Shown piece after piece: positions 54,116-63,605 of a stretch of 64,000 nucleotides of DNA; position 1 is the first letter of the stretch; each line of letters opens with the position of its first letter. Made by a program: the position numbers and the translations under genes. The stretch comes from Chryseobacterium sp. G0162. Lineage in GTDB: Bacteria; Bacteroidota; Bacteroidia; Flavobacteriales; Weeksellaceae. The notes beneath the pieces were generated by a model. That model was given only the letters and a program-made list of their open reading frames with translations, was not told the DNA's origin and did not search any database. The stretch lies in NCBI RefSeq assembly GCF_003815715.1, contig NZ_CP033922.1, forward strand, positions 3,396,001-3,460,000. Reading direction: 5' to 3'.

Positions 54116-57100
54116 TTATTTCCCTCTCAATGGGCTTCCATACCACGAAGTATTATCTGAAAGAACTTCTCCTTTCATGACTAATGAAAGAGCATCGATG
54201 TTTACATTATTTCCAATTTCAGTATCATATAGAATAATTGTTCTGGAGTTGATGGTTGTCTGACTTCCGATTTTTACCCCGCCCACTTTCATAATTCTGT
54301 CTTCAAAAAGATGGGTTTGAGGTCCGCAGTCTTCATTCAGCATAGATTCGTCACCAATGGATACCATATCAAACTCTGTAATATCAGTGGTGTTTAGCCA
54401 TACTCTTTTACCTATTTTAACTCCCAGAAAACGCATGAAGAAAGGGAGCCACCATGTACCACGAAGAAAGTCAAGGAAAAACTGTACAGGAAGTGCTTCA
54501 TAGATGGTCGTAATTCCTTCACTCAGCCATACTTTCAGACTGTACATCGGCATTTCGGTTTTCTTGTACTTTCCTACGAATATCCATTTCAGTAATACTG
54601 TAAAGAAAAAAGAAGGTAAGGCAACGATTCCCAAATAATAAAAAGGAGCAAATAACAACAGATAAAAGATTTTCCCTTCTAAATAAGTACTGGTATAGGC
54701 AATAAATAATACACTGCATATAATAACTACCGTTTGTGGAAGAATAATTCTGATTCCCTCTACAATAGCTCTGGCCAGTTTAAGACCGAAAGAAGGGTTG
54801 TAGGTGAGGTTATCCTGGAACCCGTCAGATTTCTGTCTCGAAGGAAGTCCTATTGGTGGAGATCCGAACCAGTCTCTTTCAGATGAGTTTTGAAGCTGTT
54901 CTTCAGAAGGAGCTTTACTCAATACACCAATCAGCATGTTGTCTCCTAATTCATATCCTTGCGGGATAAGTCCGCTGTTTCCTACAAAGCTGTTACTTCC
55001 GATAGTTGTTTTAGATAAAATTAATTTTTCATTTCTTACATCATGTTCTCCCAAAATAACTGCATCTGCAATAAAGGAGCCTTCACCAATCTCCAGAAGA
55101 TGGTGTGAAACATCGCTGGCTGTTGATATTTCGGCATTTTTCCCCACTTTTGCACCCATCATTCTATAAAATTTACTGATATAGATTGAAGCAAAAAGCG
55201 GGTGAACAATAATAAGCGACAGATTAAAGATCTGATCCTTGATCCATTTTCTGTAATAGGTAAAACTGTATACAGGATAGATTCCCGGTTTCATTTTGTA
55301 TTGTAAAATCCTTGTAAGAATACTTACAACAGCGATAAACAGTAAAATATATACAGTGGAAAGTATCGGAGCCTGCCATAGATAATAAAAACTATAGTCA
55401 GAAGAACGGTCATCCAGATAATACAAGGTGTAAAGTGTAGGAGCCAATGGTAAAACAATCAGAAGCGGAAAGAAAAATAAAGAACATGAATATAACAAAG
55501 CATACCGGTTTCTTTTAGCCGCCGAAGAAAGCTTAGGGACTTCAACTTCTTCTCCTGTTTTTACCCTTACTTTTTCAGCAGGACTCCCATTCCATACTTC
55601 ACCAAATCCGATTTTTCCTCCTTCATTCAGACAGCTCAAGTCCTGAAGTTCTCCAAATTCTTCAATCACTGTATCTCCACATACAATGACAGAAGATCCA
55701 AGATAAGAATGAGCCTTAATATGTACTTTTCTTATTCTTAAAATACCATTTTCAACAGAAGCGTTATCGATACTGCAACCTGAACTTGTATTTACATTTT
55801 CATCAATGGTAACAAGGTCTTCAGCAGCAATAGGTAATAAGCTTAGCTGGGCGCTTGGATGCACTTTTACTCCCAGTAATCTTAAATATTTTGGATATAA
55901 TGGTGTTTCTACGATAAATTCAGAAGGCATTAATCTTTTGATGGTTTTCCATAACCACCACCTGAAATAATACCAACCCCAAAGCGGATAATCTCCTTCC
56001 TTAATTTTTCCGATCACCAGCCATTTGGTTAAGACAATAATGAGGGAATATACTGGTGGAATTAAAGTGTACAGCAAAAATGCACTTAATAATGCATAGT
56101 GCAATCCATATCCGTTAAGCTGAAAATAATAATAGCTTAAATAAGGAAAAAATATCTGGATACTCAACAGGGCAAATACAACCAGAAGACTTATAGTCTG
56201 GGCAATATTACAGGCGATATACTGCAAAGTTGAAACCCTGTGAAAAGGTTCCTGATGGGATGCTTTTTGTGTTTGTTTATTTTTAAGGCATTCCGAATAG
56301 GCCGATAGTGGACGGTTTTCATAGATTTCCTTTAATGAGGCAGTCGGAATTCCTGCTTTCTGACGTAAATGTGATACTAAAGTAGCCGCAAGCAGAGAAT
56401 GCCCTCCCAAATCGGTGAAAAAATCCTGATTCAGATTAATATCCTTTCCCGGAAATACCCATTTTAGGGTTTGCAATAGTCTTTCCTCTACAGATGCTTC
56501 AATATCAATGTTAATATCATCATTTTTTTGATGAACGGTAAAGCTTTCCGGAAGAGGAAGACGTTTTCTGTCAATTTTACCACTCGGCATCCTTGGCATT
56601 TCCTTCATCTGAACAATGGAAATAGGAACCATGTAGGGAGCTAAAAATTTAGCCAGTTCCTTTCTCATTTCATTCTCATCAAATGAAGCTTCATTACCCA
56701 TAACAGCATATCCAACAAGTTGACCTTGTCCATTAGAATCTTCTTTTACTGCTACGGCAGCGGAGGAAACATCCTTAAGTTGGTTCAGATGGGTTTCTAT
56801 CTCGCCAAGTTCAATTCTGTACCCTCGGAGTTTAATTTGGTCATCTATTCTTCCCTGGAAATCAATAAATCCATCTTCCCTTATGATAACAGCATCTCCC
56901 GTTTTATAGATCTTGTCTCCGGGAAGCTCCGGAAAAGGATTGGGCAGGAATTTTTGTTCAGTGAGTTCCGGAAGATTAAAATAACCATTGCTTACTCCTG
57001 GTCCTGAAATAATCATTTCACCACGTTCTCCTCTTGGAAGAATATTCATATTTTCATCAATAATAGCAATGTGATAATTGGGAAGCGGAGGGCCAATTGT

Positions 57101-58036
57101 AAGATCTTCCTGACTGTTCAGCCTTACCATATTAGATGAAACAGTGGTTTCTGTTGGGCCGTAGCTGTTAATAAATACTCTGTAGGGTTTGGCCCACTTC
57201 TCCTGAACCTGCTTAGTGCAGGCCTCACCACCGGTATTAATAAACCTGATGGCAGGGACCTCATCTATAATGGCCAGAATACTTGGCACCGCATGAAGTA
57301 CCGTGATATTGTTTTCTGTTAAAACGTGGCTGAGTTCATCGATCGCTTTTACCGTTGTAGCATCGGCAATCCAAATGGTGGCTCCGGCAAAAAGGCTGAT
57401 CCATACCTCTTCACACCACATGTCAAAAGAAACGGAAAACCCCTGATAAACAATGTCCGTATCTCTTATCTCTATAAAATCCTGCTCGGAACGTACCAGG
57501 TGGCATATGTTTCGGTGGGAAATGGGAATTCCTTTAGGGTTTCCAGTACTTCCGGAAGTAAATAATACATACGCCCAGCTATCCGGATTAGAACGGATTG
57601 CAGGAGGTGGAACGATCTCTTGCGGTTGAGAAGCAATTGACAATGGCCGACAGTGGATGTGTGCATCCGTATCTGAAAAATAAGTTTTAACATGAATATC
57701 AGTAAAAACTTTCTTGATTCTGTCTTCAGGCATTTCCCGGTCTAGAGGAATGTAAGAAGCACCTGCTTTTAAAATTCCAAGTATCGCTACTGGAAGTTCT
57801 AGGCTTCTTGGATACCAGACCCCTACACAGTCACCGGGTTGTACACCCTGGCTTTGCAATTGTAGAGCAATAGCATTACTCCAACTATCCAGTTCGGCAT
57901 AAGATATTTTTTTATCTTTAAATATAAAGGCCGTTTTTCCTTCATATTTTTCAAAAGTGGGAACCAGTAATTCAGGCAGAGTTTCGTCTTTTATAAACTC
58001 TGGACTGATTTTTCCTAAAATCAGACTTTTCATCAT
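54116..58036 (-). CDS. Pls/PosA-family single-module non-ribosomal peptide synthetase
   Basis: The 1306-residue membrane enzyme begins with an adenylation domain (about 1-490) carrying YVLFTSGSTGNPKGIPISH, SFDMWCEEVW, NSYGPTETT and the A10 lysine in SGKIDRKRLPLP. A carrier domain (about 515-580) has the phosphopantetheine Ser in DLGGHSLLAAT. The remaining 700 residues alternate membrane spans with three left-handed beta-helix/tandem domains (about 720-800, 955-1060, 1200-1300). This is the layout of epsilon-poly-lysine synthetase and relatives, which make homopolymers of a basic amino acid. By eye the pocket reads D-M-E-H-N-G-S-V-S-K, whose acidic third position suits a cationic substrate. 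Substrate and product are inference. Confidence 0.9.
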   Translation of the reverse strand: MMKSLILGKISPEFIKDETLPELLVPTFEKYEGKTAFIFKDKKISYAELDSWSNAIALQLQSQGVQPGDCVGVWYPRSLELPVAILGILKAGASYIPLDREMPEDRIKKVFTDIHVKTYFSDTDAHIHCRPLSIASQPQEIVPPPAIRSNPDSWAYVLFTSGSTGNPKGIPISHRNICHLVRSEQDFIEIRDTDIVYQGFSVSFDMWCEEVWISLFAGATIWIADATTVKAIDELSHVLTENNITVLHAVPSILAIIDEVPAIRFINTGGEACTKQVQEKWAKPYRVFINSYGPTETTVSSNMVRLNSQEDLTIGPPLPNYHIAIIDENMNILPRGERGEMIISGPGVSNGYFNLPELTEQKFLPNPFPELPGDKIYKTGDAVIIREDGFIDFQGRIDDQIKLRGYRIELGEIETHLNQLKDVSSAAVAVKEDSNGQGQLVGYAVMGNEASFDENEMRKELAKFLAPYMVPISIVQMKEMPRMPSGKIDRKRLPLPESFTVHQKNDDINIDIEASVEERLLQTLKWVFPGKDINLNQDFFTDLGGHSLLAATLVSHLRQKAGIPTASLKEIYENRPLSAYSECLKNKQTQKASHQEPFHRVSTLQYIACNIAQTISLLVVFALLSIQIFFPYLSYYYFQLNGYGLHYALLSAFLLYTLIPPVYSLIIVLTKWLVIGKIKEGDYPLWGWYYFRWWLWKTIKRLMPSEFIVETPLYPKYLRLLGVKVHPSAQLSLLPIAAEDLVTIDENVNTSSGCSIDNASVENGILRIRKVHIKAHSYLGSSVIVCGDTVIEEFGELQDLSCLNEGGKIGFGEVWNGSPAEKVRVKTGEEVEVPKLSSAAKRNRYALLYSCSLFFFPLLIVLPLAPTLYTLYYLDDRSSDYSFYYLWQAPILSTVYILLFIAVVSILTRILQYKMKPGIYPVYSFTYYRKWIKDQIFNLSLIIVHPLFASIYISKFYRMMGAKVGKNAEISTASDVSHHLLEIGEGSFIADAVILGEHDVRNEKLILSKTTIGSNSFVGNSGLIPQGYELGDNMLIGVLSKAPSEEQLQNSSERDWFGSPPIGLPSRQKSDGFQDNLTYNPSFGLKLARAIVEGIRIILPQTVVIICSVLFIAYTSTYLEGKIFYLLLFAPFYYLGIVALPSFFFTVLLKWIFVGKYKKTEMPMYSLKVWLSEGITTIYEALPVQFFLDFLRGTWWLPFFMRFLGVKIGKRVWLNTTDITEFDMVSIGDESMLNEDCGPQTHLFEDRIMKVGGVKIGSQTTINSRTIILYDTEIGNNVNIDALSLVMKGEVLSDNTSWYGSPLRGK

Positions 58037-58124
58037 TAAAAATATAATATATATGTGTTGGGAAAATTACATAAATGTAGTTTATTTCTACTCATATCCA
58101 ATCTGCAAATTCGTTTTTTAGTTG

Positions 58125-58132
58125 TAATTTTG
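58125..58132 (+). promoter_or_regulatory. -7 box of upp (TAATTTTG)
   Basis: TAATTTTG fits TAnnTTTG and lies 45 bp before the upp ATG; no TTG is found at the usual -33 distance. Confidence 0.45.
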
Positions 58133-58177
58133 CAGCAATTAATGTTTTACTAACTGTAATTAAAACCTAAAATCTTC

Positions 58178-58828
58178 ATGCTTACTATTTTATCGCAAAA
58201 TTTTTCCCTTGTTAATGAATGGATTAATGAACTTCGAAACGTTCAAGTTCAGCATGACCGAATGAGATTCCGAAGAAATATGGAAAGAATCGGAGAAATT
58301 GCGGCATTTGAAATCAGTAAAGGATTAGAAGTAAGAGATGTTGAAATCCAAACTCCTTTAGATACCATTAAAACTAGGGAAATTGCAGTACAACCAGTGA
58401 TTACAACCATTTTAAGAGCGGGTGTTCCATTATTCGAAGGGATTCTTAACTATCTTGACAGAGCAGATTGTGGTTTCGTAGCAGCTTATAGAAAGCACGA
58501 TGCCAATGATTATTTCTCTATCAAGCAGGATTATCTGACTTGTCCAAGTATTGAGGGCAGACCTTTAATCGTAGCAGACCCTATGTTGGCAACTGGAGCT
58601 TCTCTGATTGAAGCCATCAAAGATCTATTGACTAACGGAAGTCCAACTCAACTTCATATCGTAGCAGCTATTGCTTCAAGGCAAGGTGTTGAAACGGTCC
58701 AAAATGCTTATCCTGAAGCTCATATTTGGGTAGGAGCTATTGATGAAGAATTGACATCCAAAGGCTATATTACACCAGGATTGGGCGATGCCGGAGATTT
58801 AAGCTACGGAGAAAAACTTCAAAGGTAA
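58178..58828 (+). CDS. upp: Uracil phosphoribosyltransferase
   Basis: The 216-residue enzyme converts uracil and PRPP into UMP (pyrimidine salvage). The PRPP loop is VADPMLATGASLIEAI, with upstream TTILRAGVPLFEGIL and a C-terminal uracil-binding region ITPGLGDAGDLSYG. Length and motifs match the family. It is transcribed alone, divergently from the Pls-type gene. Confidence 0.97.
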   Translation: MLTILSQNFSLVNEWINELRNVQVQHDRMRFRRNMERIGEIAAFEISKGLEVRDVEIQTPLDTIKTREIAVQPVITTILRAGVPLFEGILNYLDRADCGFVAAYRKHDANDYFSIKQDYLTCPSIEGRPLIVADPMLATGASLIEAIKDLLTNGSPTQLHIVAAIASRQGVETVQNAYPEAHIWVGAIDEELTSKGYITPGLGDAGDLSYGEKLQR

Positions 58829-58830
58829 TG

Positions 58831-59517
58831 TTAGGAAAGATTCCAGAAATCTTTTATTAAATTCAACAATAAATTGGGTCGTACTTTATCCATGGGATGC
58901 TTTGTCTCAGGAAGTACGGCCAATTTTGCATTGGGAAGTTCTCTGTAAACGGTTGTACTTTCGTCAATAGTGACCATATTGTCTTTATCTCCTACCATAA
59001 TCTGAACCGGAATATTAATGGCAGAAAGATTATTTTTCAATGGTGGATTTTTACCCAGATCAATCATTAAATCAGCAATAGCAGGAAGTAAGTGTTTCCA
59101 TTTTGAACCATGTTGCTTCTCTAAAGTCTGAGCATAGTGAGGGATTTTTTCAAGAATAGCATCCGGATTAAGCATTTTACTTTCTTTTAAAGCTTGCTCC
59201 TCAGTCCAATCGAATTTTGTCCCCAAAGTCATAATCGAATGTACATTTTCAGGATGTTTCATGGCGTAGCAAAGAGCAGTATAACCACCCATGCTGTGTC
59301 CCAGGATATGCACATCCGTTAGATTGTTTTCTGTACAATATTCTGCTAACTCCTGGGTATATTTCTCTATATTAATTCCATCTGAAGGAAGTTCACTATT
59401 TCCATGTCCTGAAAATAAAGGGGTATGAATCGTAAAATAGGATGAAAGGTCATCCAGATAAGGGTTGAATATTTCGGAGTGACCTAAAGCTCCATGCAAT
59501 AAAACCAAATTCGGCAT
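58831..59517 (-). CDS. Alpha/beta-fold hydrolase
   Basis: The 228-residue protein has the hydrolase fold: oxyanion region LLHGALGHSEIF at the start, nucleophile elbow GHSMGG (about residues 88-93), a likely Asp in VGDKDNMV (about 185) and a catalytic His in ETKHPMD (about 208). The substrate is unknown. It has no signal peptide and converges on upp, the two stop codons being 2 bp apart. Confidence 0.88.
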   Translation of the reverse strand: MPNLVLLHGALGHSEIFNPYLDDLSSYFTIHTPLFSGHGNSELPSDGINIEKYTQELAEYCTENNLTDVHILGHSMGGYTALCYAMKHPENVHSIMTLGTKFDWTEEQALKESKMLNPDAILEKIPHYAQTLEKQHGSKWKHLLPAIADLMIDLGKNPPLKNNLSAINIPVQIMVGDKDNMVTIDESTTVYRELPNAKLAVLPETKHPMDKVRPNLLLNLIKDFWNLS

Positions 59518-59653
59518 GATTATTTGTTTTCCGGAAAATTAAGCAAAAGATTCGGAACACGAAAACGAAGGAATCATACCAGAATTTAGCCTTAAAGGGT
59601 TGGTAGATGTACAATAGAAACCTATAAGCTTTAAACTTTGATTCTTCACTTTT

Positions 59654-60307
59654 CTATACATCCATTGCTATCACCAGGACACTCACCGTATTATCTCCGG
59701 CATTTAAAATCTCCCAGGCAATAGAGGAAATCGTAGTTCCTGTTGTAAAAACATCATCAATGAGCAGAATATGCTTTCCCGTTATAGATTGGGTAATCGA
59801 AAAGGTATTGATCGTTTCCAATCTAAGCTTCTTATTCTTTAGCGCTTGGGCTTTGGAATAGTAGTTTCTCTTGATGATTTGATGATTAAACGGGATTTCA
59901 TAATATTTTGAAAGGGTTTCTGTATACAAATGAAGCTGATTATAACCTCTTTCTCTCTGTTTTTTAGGGTGAAGAGGAACGCTGACCAGAAGATCCGGTT
60001 TTTGATCTTTAAAATCCAATCGCTCGGTAGTCCATTCTGCAATAATTTTTCCTGTAATTTCTCTGTTTCTGTATTTTAATTCATGAATAATTTTTCGGCT
60101 TAAGCTATCTTCCTCAAACTGAATAAGGGCATAAGTGTTTTCAACAGGAAAAAGAAGTTTGCATTTTTCCTTTACTGGATTATTTTCGAAATAATTGTAG
60201 TGTGTAAAATGAACTTGACCAAAACATAGATCACATATTAAGAGATCACTCTCAATAATTCTATTACAATGAAGGCACCGGTTGGGAAAGAGCAGATCTA
60301 ATATCAT
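59654..60307 (-). CDS. ComF-family phosphoribosyltransferase-like protein
   Basis: The 217-residue ComF-type protein has an N-terminal four-Cys zinc knuckle (CLHCNRIIESDLLICDLC) and a PRTase domain with VSVPLHPKKQRERGYNQ and the PRPP loop LLIDDVFTTGTTISS. ComF proteins are linked to DNA uptake during transformation; the enzymatic role is unproven. It follows the XRE-type regulator gene by 58 bp on the same strand and may be read through from it. Confidence 0.92.
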   Translation of the reverse strand: MILDLLFPNRCLHCNRIIESDLLICDLCFGQVHFTHYNYFENNPVKEKCKLLFPVENTYALIQFEEDSLSRKIIHELKYRNREITGKIIAEWTTERLDFKDQKPDLLVSVPLHPKKQRERGYNQLHLYTETLSKYYEIPFNHQIIKRNYYSKAQALKNKKLRLETINTFSITQSITGKHILLIDDVFTTGTTISSIAWEILNAGDNTVSVLVIAMDV

Positions 60308-60365
60308 AAGTGTGTTTTTACTAAGATATAAAATAGTTTTGAGTCTTTATACCCAAACCTTCAAC

Positions 60366-61838
60366 TTAAAAATCCTTCTTTATCTTCTCAATGGCATTCT
60401 TCATGCTAAGGTTAAAATGTTCTTTTTCTAATCTAACCGGTGGCGCTTGTCTTACTTCACAGTCTGGGATACTGCAGGCTTCACAGGTAACTCCTACATT
60501 AATGGTCTTTAATGATGGAGATTTTATGAAGCTGATTTTTTTGATCGTTTGTGAGTTTAGTAAAATCCCAAGGCAATAACTTCTGTTGCTTCCATCAGAA
60601 AAAGGATTTTTCTGAGAGGTAGAAATAACCAGATAGCTTATTCCCTGATCTTTATAATGAGAAATCTGAGCATCCGTAAGAGTTTCATTTTCCTTTAAAT
60701 GATGTAGGTTTTTTACAGCAATCCATCTTCTGCAATAATGTTCATTCATTGCATTGGCATGAGGAGCCTGTTGATGATTTAGATGAAGTTCTTTAAGAAT
60801 TTGAATCTTTTCAGAGCCTTTCTTTTTAACCAGACATAAATAAAACAGATCCTTAATTCCCATTTCCGCAGAAAGAATATTGGTGAGTCGGTAATAAAAA
60901 GTTTCAGGTGAATGGGTAAAACTGTTAATGAGATTGGCAAAGTTCTCCGGTTCCCAGGTATTTTGCTGGAAAAATTCAGAGGCTTTTTCAATGGCTGGTT
61001 CTTTAGAAATTAATAAGGCGCCTGCAAAGTAAGAAGCATAAAAATTATTAAGGATTTCTTCAAAACTCCCAAAATCAAGCCATGAATAAGTGGTAGGACG
61101 AACTTTCAATTCCAAAACATTAAACCCTATTTCCTTTGCCAGGATAAATGTTTTCTGATCCTTTTCAAGCTTTTTATTCAGAAGTAATAATTTTTTTTCC
61201 GGAAAAAATAAGGATCGTAAATTATCCAGTGTTCCATATTTTTCAAAATCTTCCCATTGAATTGTATAACTAAATTTTTCAGTAAGAATGGTTTCCAGAA
61301 TATCAGACTTTAAATCTTTATCAATTTGAAGATGATTTTCTTCCGTGAATAAACTTACTTTATCTTCAATTTCCGGAAAATAATTATCATACAATTCCTG
61401 AAAAGATCTCAAAACAGCAAAATAAAACCTTTCCTTTCCAAGATTGTAATTTTGGGAAATTTCTATCAGAGCATTGATAAAAGCGGTGACTTTTTTAGGG
61501 GCATCACTAATGATACTGATGAGATTATTTTTGTTGATCCCAAATAATTCCAAAGGAACTTCCTTGAAGAAATCAGATTGTAGAATTTCATTAAAAGGAG
61601 CAAGGCTTTTATCCAGTTTTGTAGAAACTAAATCATCAAAAGTACAGTTCAGTGCATCAGAAAGCTGGATGATCTTATCATGTTTTGGGTATTTCTTCCC
61701 GTTTTCAATCTCATTAAGGTAAGATTTTGATAATCCCGTCTTTACTGCAAGATCCTGTAGAGACCAGTTTTTCTTTTGTCTCTGTTGTTTCAGTTTTAGT
61801 CCGAAGACTGTTTTGATAAAGTCGCTTTCTGAATTCAT
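60366..61838 (-). CDS. RamB/ScfR-like XRE-family transcriptional regulator of the glyoxylate shunt
   Basis: The 490-residue regulator has an N-terminal helix-turn-helix (about 13-68: LKLKQQRQKKNWSLQDLAVK, GLSKSYLNEIENGKKYP). A long middle region with an ImmA/IrrE-like segment (about 235-280, KTFILAKEIGFNVLEL; no intact HExxH) follows. The C-terminal domain has CEACSIPDCEVRQAPP, a Cys cluster typical of the short-chain acyl-CoA regulator family. RamB-type proteins sense acetate or propionate-derived acyl-CoA and control aceA/aceB. It diverges from aceB with two palindromic sites between them. A -7 box abuts its start codon, so its mRNA may be leaderless. Confidence 0.9.
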   Translation of the reverse strand: MNSESDFIKTVFGLKLKQQRQKKNWSLQDLAVKTGLSKSYLNEIENGKKYPKHDKIIQLSDALNCTFDDLVSTKLDKSLAPFNEILQSDFFKEVPLELFGINKNNLISIISDAPKKVTAFINALIEISQNYNLGKERFYFAVLRSFQELYDNYFPEIEDKVSLFTEENHLQIDKDLKSDILETILTEKFSYTIQWEDFEKYGTLDNLRSLFFPEKKLLLLNKKLEKDQKTFILAKEIGFNVLELKVRPTTYSWLDFGSFEEILNNFYASYFAGALLISKEPAIEKASEFFQQNTWEPENFANLINSFTHSPETFYYRLTNILSAEMGIKDLFYLCLVKKKGSEKIQILKELHLNHQQAPHANAMNEHYCRRWIAVKNLHHLKENETLTDAQISHYKDQGISYLVISTSQKNPFSDGSNRSYCLGILLNSQTIKKISFIKSPSLKTINVGVTCEACSIPDCEVRQAPPVRLEKEHFNLSMKNAIEKIKKDF

Positions 61839-61842
61839 TACT

Positions 61843-61850
61843 CAAATATA
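61843..61850 (-). promoter_or_regulatory. -7 box of the RamB/ScfR-like gene (TATATTTG)
   Basis: On the minus strand TATATTTG ends 4 bp before the ATG at 61838, so transcription should start at or within the start codon. The palindrome at 61860-61875 covers the region between this box and -33. Confidence 0.55.
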
Positions 61851-61859
61851 AATAATTAG

Positions 61860-61875
61860 ATGCGATTATTCGCAT
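61860..61875. promoter_or_regulatory. Palindromic operator 1 (GCGA-N4-TCGC)
   Basis: ATGCGATTATTCGCAT is a 16-bp sequence with perfect 6-bp arms. Its core GCGA-N4-TCGC is shared with the second site at 61896-61909, 35 bp away centre to centre. It lies in the promoter of the regulator gene, consistent with autorepression. Confidence 0.7.
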
Positions 61876-61895
61876 AATAATTTTTAAATAAATTT

Positions 61896-61909
61896 AGCGA
61901 ACGTTCGCT
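61896..61909. promoter_or_regulatory. Palindromic operator 2 (GCGA-N4-TCGC)
   Basis: AGCGAACGTTCGCT is a perfect 14-bp palindrome with the same core as operator 1. It ends 20 bp before the aceB -7 box, that is, in the -33 position of aceB. Confidence 0.7.
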
Positions 61910-61929
61910 GTTTTATAAAAGTTTTTGTT

Positions 61930-61937
61930 TATGTTTG
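61930..61937 (+). promoter_or_regulatory. -7 box of aceB (TATGTTTG)
   Basis: TATGTTTG fits TAnnTTTG. There is no TTG at -33; operator 2 occupies that place, so the bound protein may act as activator or as repressor. The leader to the ATG at 61966 is about 20 nt. Confidence 0.6.
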
Positions 61938-61965
61938 TAATATCAAATCACAAAATCAACATGTT

Positions 61966-63540
61966 ATGGAAACTAAGACTCAATTAAAAATTACGGCTCA
62001 AGAGCAGTTTGAAGAAATTTTCACTCCCGATTTGATAGATTTCTTAATCGCATTACACCAGAATTTCAATCATACAAGAATAGCACTTCTGGAAGAACGA
62101 AAAAAAACGCAGAAAGAATTCGATCAGGGAATTCTTCCGAAATTTTTGAAGGAAACAGAAGAGATCAGAAATGGAAATTGGGTTTGCGCACCATTGCCGG
62201 AAGATTTATTAGACCGAAGAGTAGAAATTACAGGTCCGGTTGACCGTAAAATGATTATTAATGCGCTGAATTCCGGAGCCTTTACCTTCATGGCAGATTT
62301 TGAAGATAGTAGCTCGCCGACTTGGGAAAATGGTATGGAGGGACAAATTAATCTTTCCGATGCTATTAATAGAACCATTGATTTTACCAACGAAGCAGGA
62401 AAAGCTTATCAGCTGAATGAAAAGACAGCCGTTTTGTTAGTCCGTCCGAGAGGATTACATCTTCCTGAAAAACATATTAAGATTAATGATGAAGAAACAT
62501 CAGGATCCCTGATAGATTTTGGAATTTACTTCTTCAAAAATGCAAAAAAGCTTCTGGAAAAGGGAAGTGGTCCATACTTTTATCTTCCGAAATTGGAACA
62601 TTATAAAGAAGCAAGGTGGTGGAATGAAGTATTTGTCTTTGCTCAGGAATATTTGGGAATTCCACAAGGAACTATCAAAGCAACGGTTTTAATTGAAACC
62701 ATTACAGCCTCATTTCAGATTGATGAAATTTTATATGAATTAAAAGAACACAGTTCCGGTTTGAACTGCGGAAGATGGGACTACATTTTCTCATATATCA
62801 AAAAGTTTAGAAACCTTCCGGAATTTATTGTTCCGGACAGAGATCAGGTAACAATGACCTCGCCTTTTATGAGTGCGTATTCAAAAAGAGTGATTGAAGG
62901 CTGCCACAAAAGAAATGTTCATGCGATGGGTGGGATGGCAGCGCAAATTCCTGTAAAAAATGATGATGAAGCCAATAATATTGCGTTCGAAAAAGTAAGA
63001 AGCGATAAAGAAAGGGAAGTAAAGAATGGCCATGATGGAACCTGGGTAGCACATCCTGCATTAGTTTCAGTAGCTAAAGATATTTTTGATGAATATATGC
63101 CTTCCAAAAATCAGATCGATAAAAAATTTGAATACAACATACAGGAAAGTAATCTGCTGGAAATCCCGAAAGGTGAAATTACAGAGAAAGGAGTAAGAAA
63201 GAATATCAATGTAGGAATCCTCTATCTCGAAAGCTGGTTGATGGGAACAGGAGCAGCAGCAATTTATAACCTGATGGAAGATGCCGCTACTGCTGAAATT
63301 TCAAGAACACAAATCTGGCAATGGCTGAAAAATGAAGCGGTATTAAGCGACGACAGAACATTAACCAGAAATATGGTTCTTCAATGGGAATCCGAAGAAA
63401 TGGACAATATTGAAAAATATGTGGGAGAAGCCCGTTTTAAAAACGGAAAATTCAACCTTGCCAAAGAATTATTTAATGAATTGATCTTCTCAGAAAATTT
63501 TGAAGAATTTTTAACCCTGAAAGCATATCCTTTTATTTAG
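61966..63540 (+). CDS. aceB: Malate synthase A
   Basis: The 524-residue enzyme condenses glyoxylate with acetyl-CoA to give malate, the second step of the glyoxylate shunt. Typical segments are VEITGPVDRKMIINALNSGA, FMADFEDSSSPTWENGMEGQ, LLVRPRGLHLPEKH, TVLIETITASFQIDEI (Mg-binding Glu), LNCGRWDYIFSYIK and HAMGGMAAQIP. The length fits isoform A. It lies 118 bp before aceA on the same strand and is likely co-transcribed with it under the adjacent RamB/ScfR-like regulator. Confidence 0.98.
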   Translation: METKTQLKITAQEQFEEIFTPDLIDFLIALHQNFNHTRIALLEERKKTQKEFDQGILPKFLKETEEIRNGNWVCAPLPEDLLDRRVEITGPVDRKMIINALNSGAFTFMADFEDSSSPTWENGMEGQINLSDAINRTIDFTNEAGKAYQLNEKTAVLLVRPRGLHLPEKHIKINDEETSGSLIDFGIYFFKNAKKLLEKGSGPYFYLPKLEHYKEARWWNEVFVFAQEYLGIPQGTIKATVLIETITASFQIDEILYELKEHSSGLNCGRWDYIFSYIKKFRNLPEFIVPDRDQVTMTSPFMSAYSKRVIEGCHKRNVHAMGGMAAQIPVKNDDEANNIAFEKVRSDKEREVKNGHDGTWVAHPALVSVAKDIFDEYMPSKNQIDKKFEYNIQESNLLEIPKGEITEKGVRKNINVGILYLESWLMGTGAAAIYNLMEDAATAEISRTQIWQWLKNEAVLSDDRTLTRNMVLQWESEEMDNIEKYVGEARFKNGKFNLAKELFNELIFSENFEEFLTLKAYPFI

Positions 63541-63605
63541 TTTGAGAGTAGAAGACTTGAGTGTTTAAGAGTTTTAATCTTACATCTGTTGATAATCACT
63601 CTAAA

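Noticed and set aside
60366..61838. ImmA/IrrE-type protease activity in the RamB/ScfR-like regulator
   Set aside because: The segment aligns loosely with the ImmA/IrrE region but has no HExxH motif, so it is probably a degenerate ligand-sensing domain.
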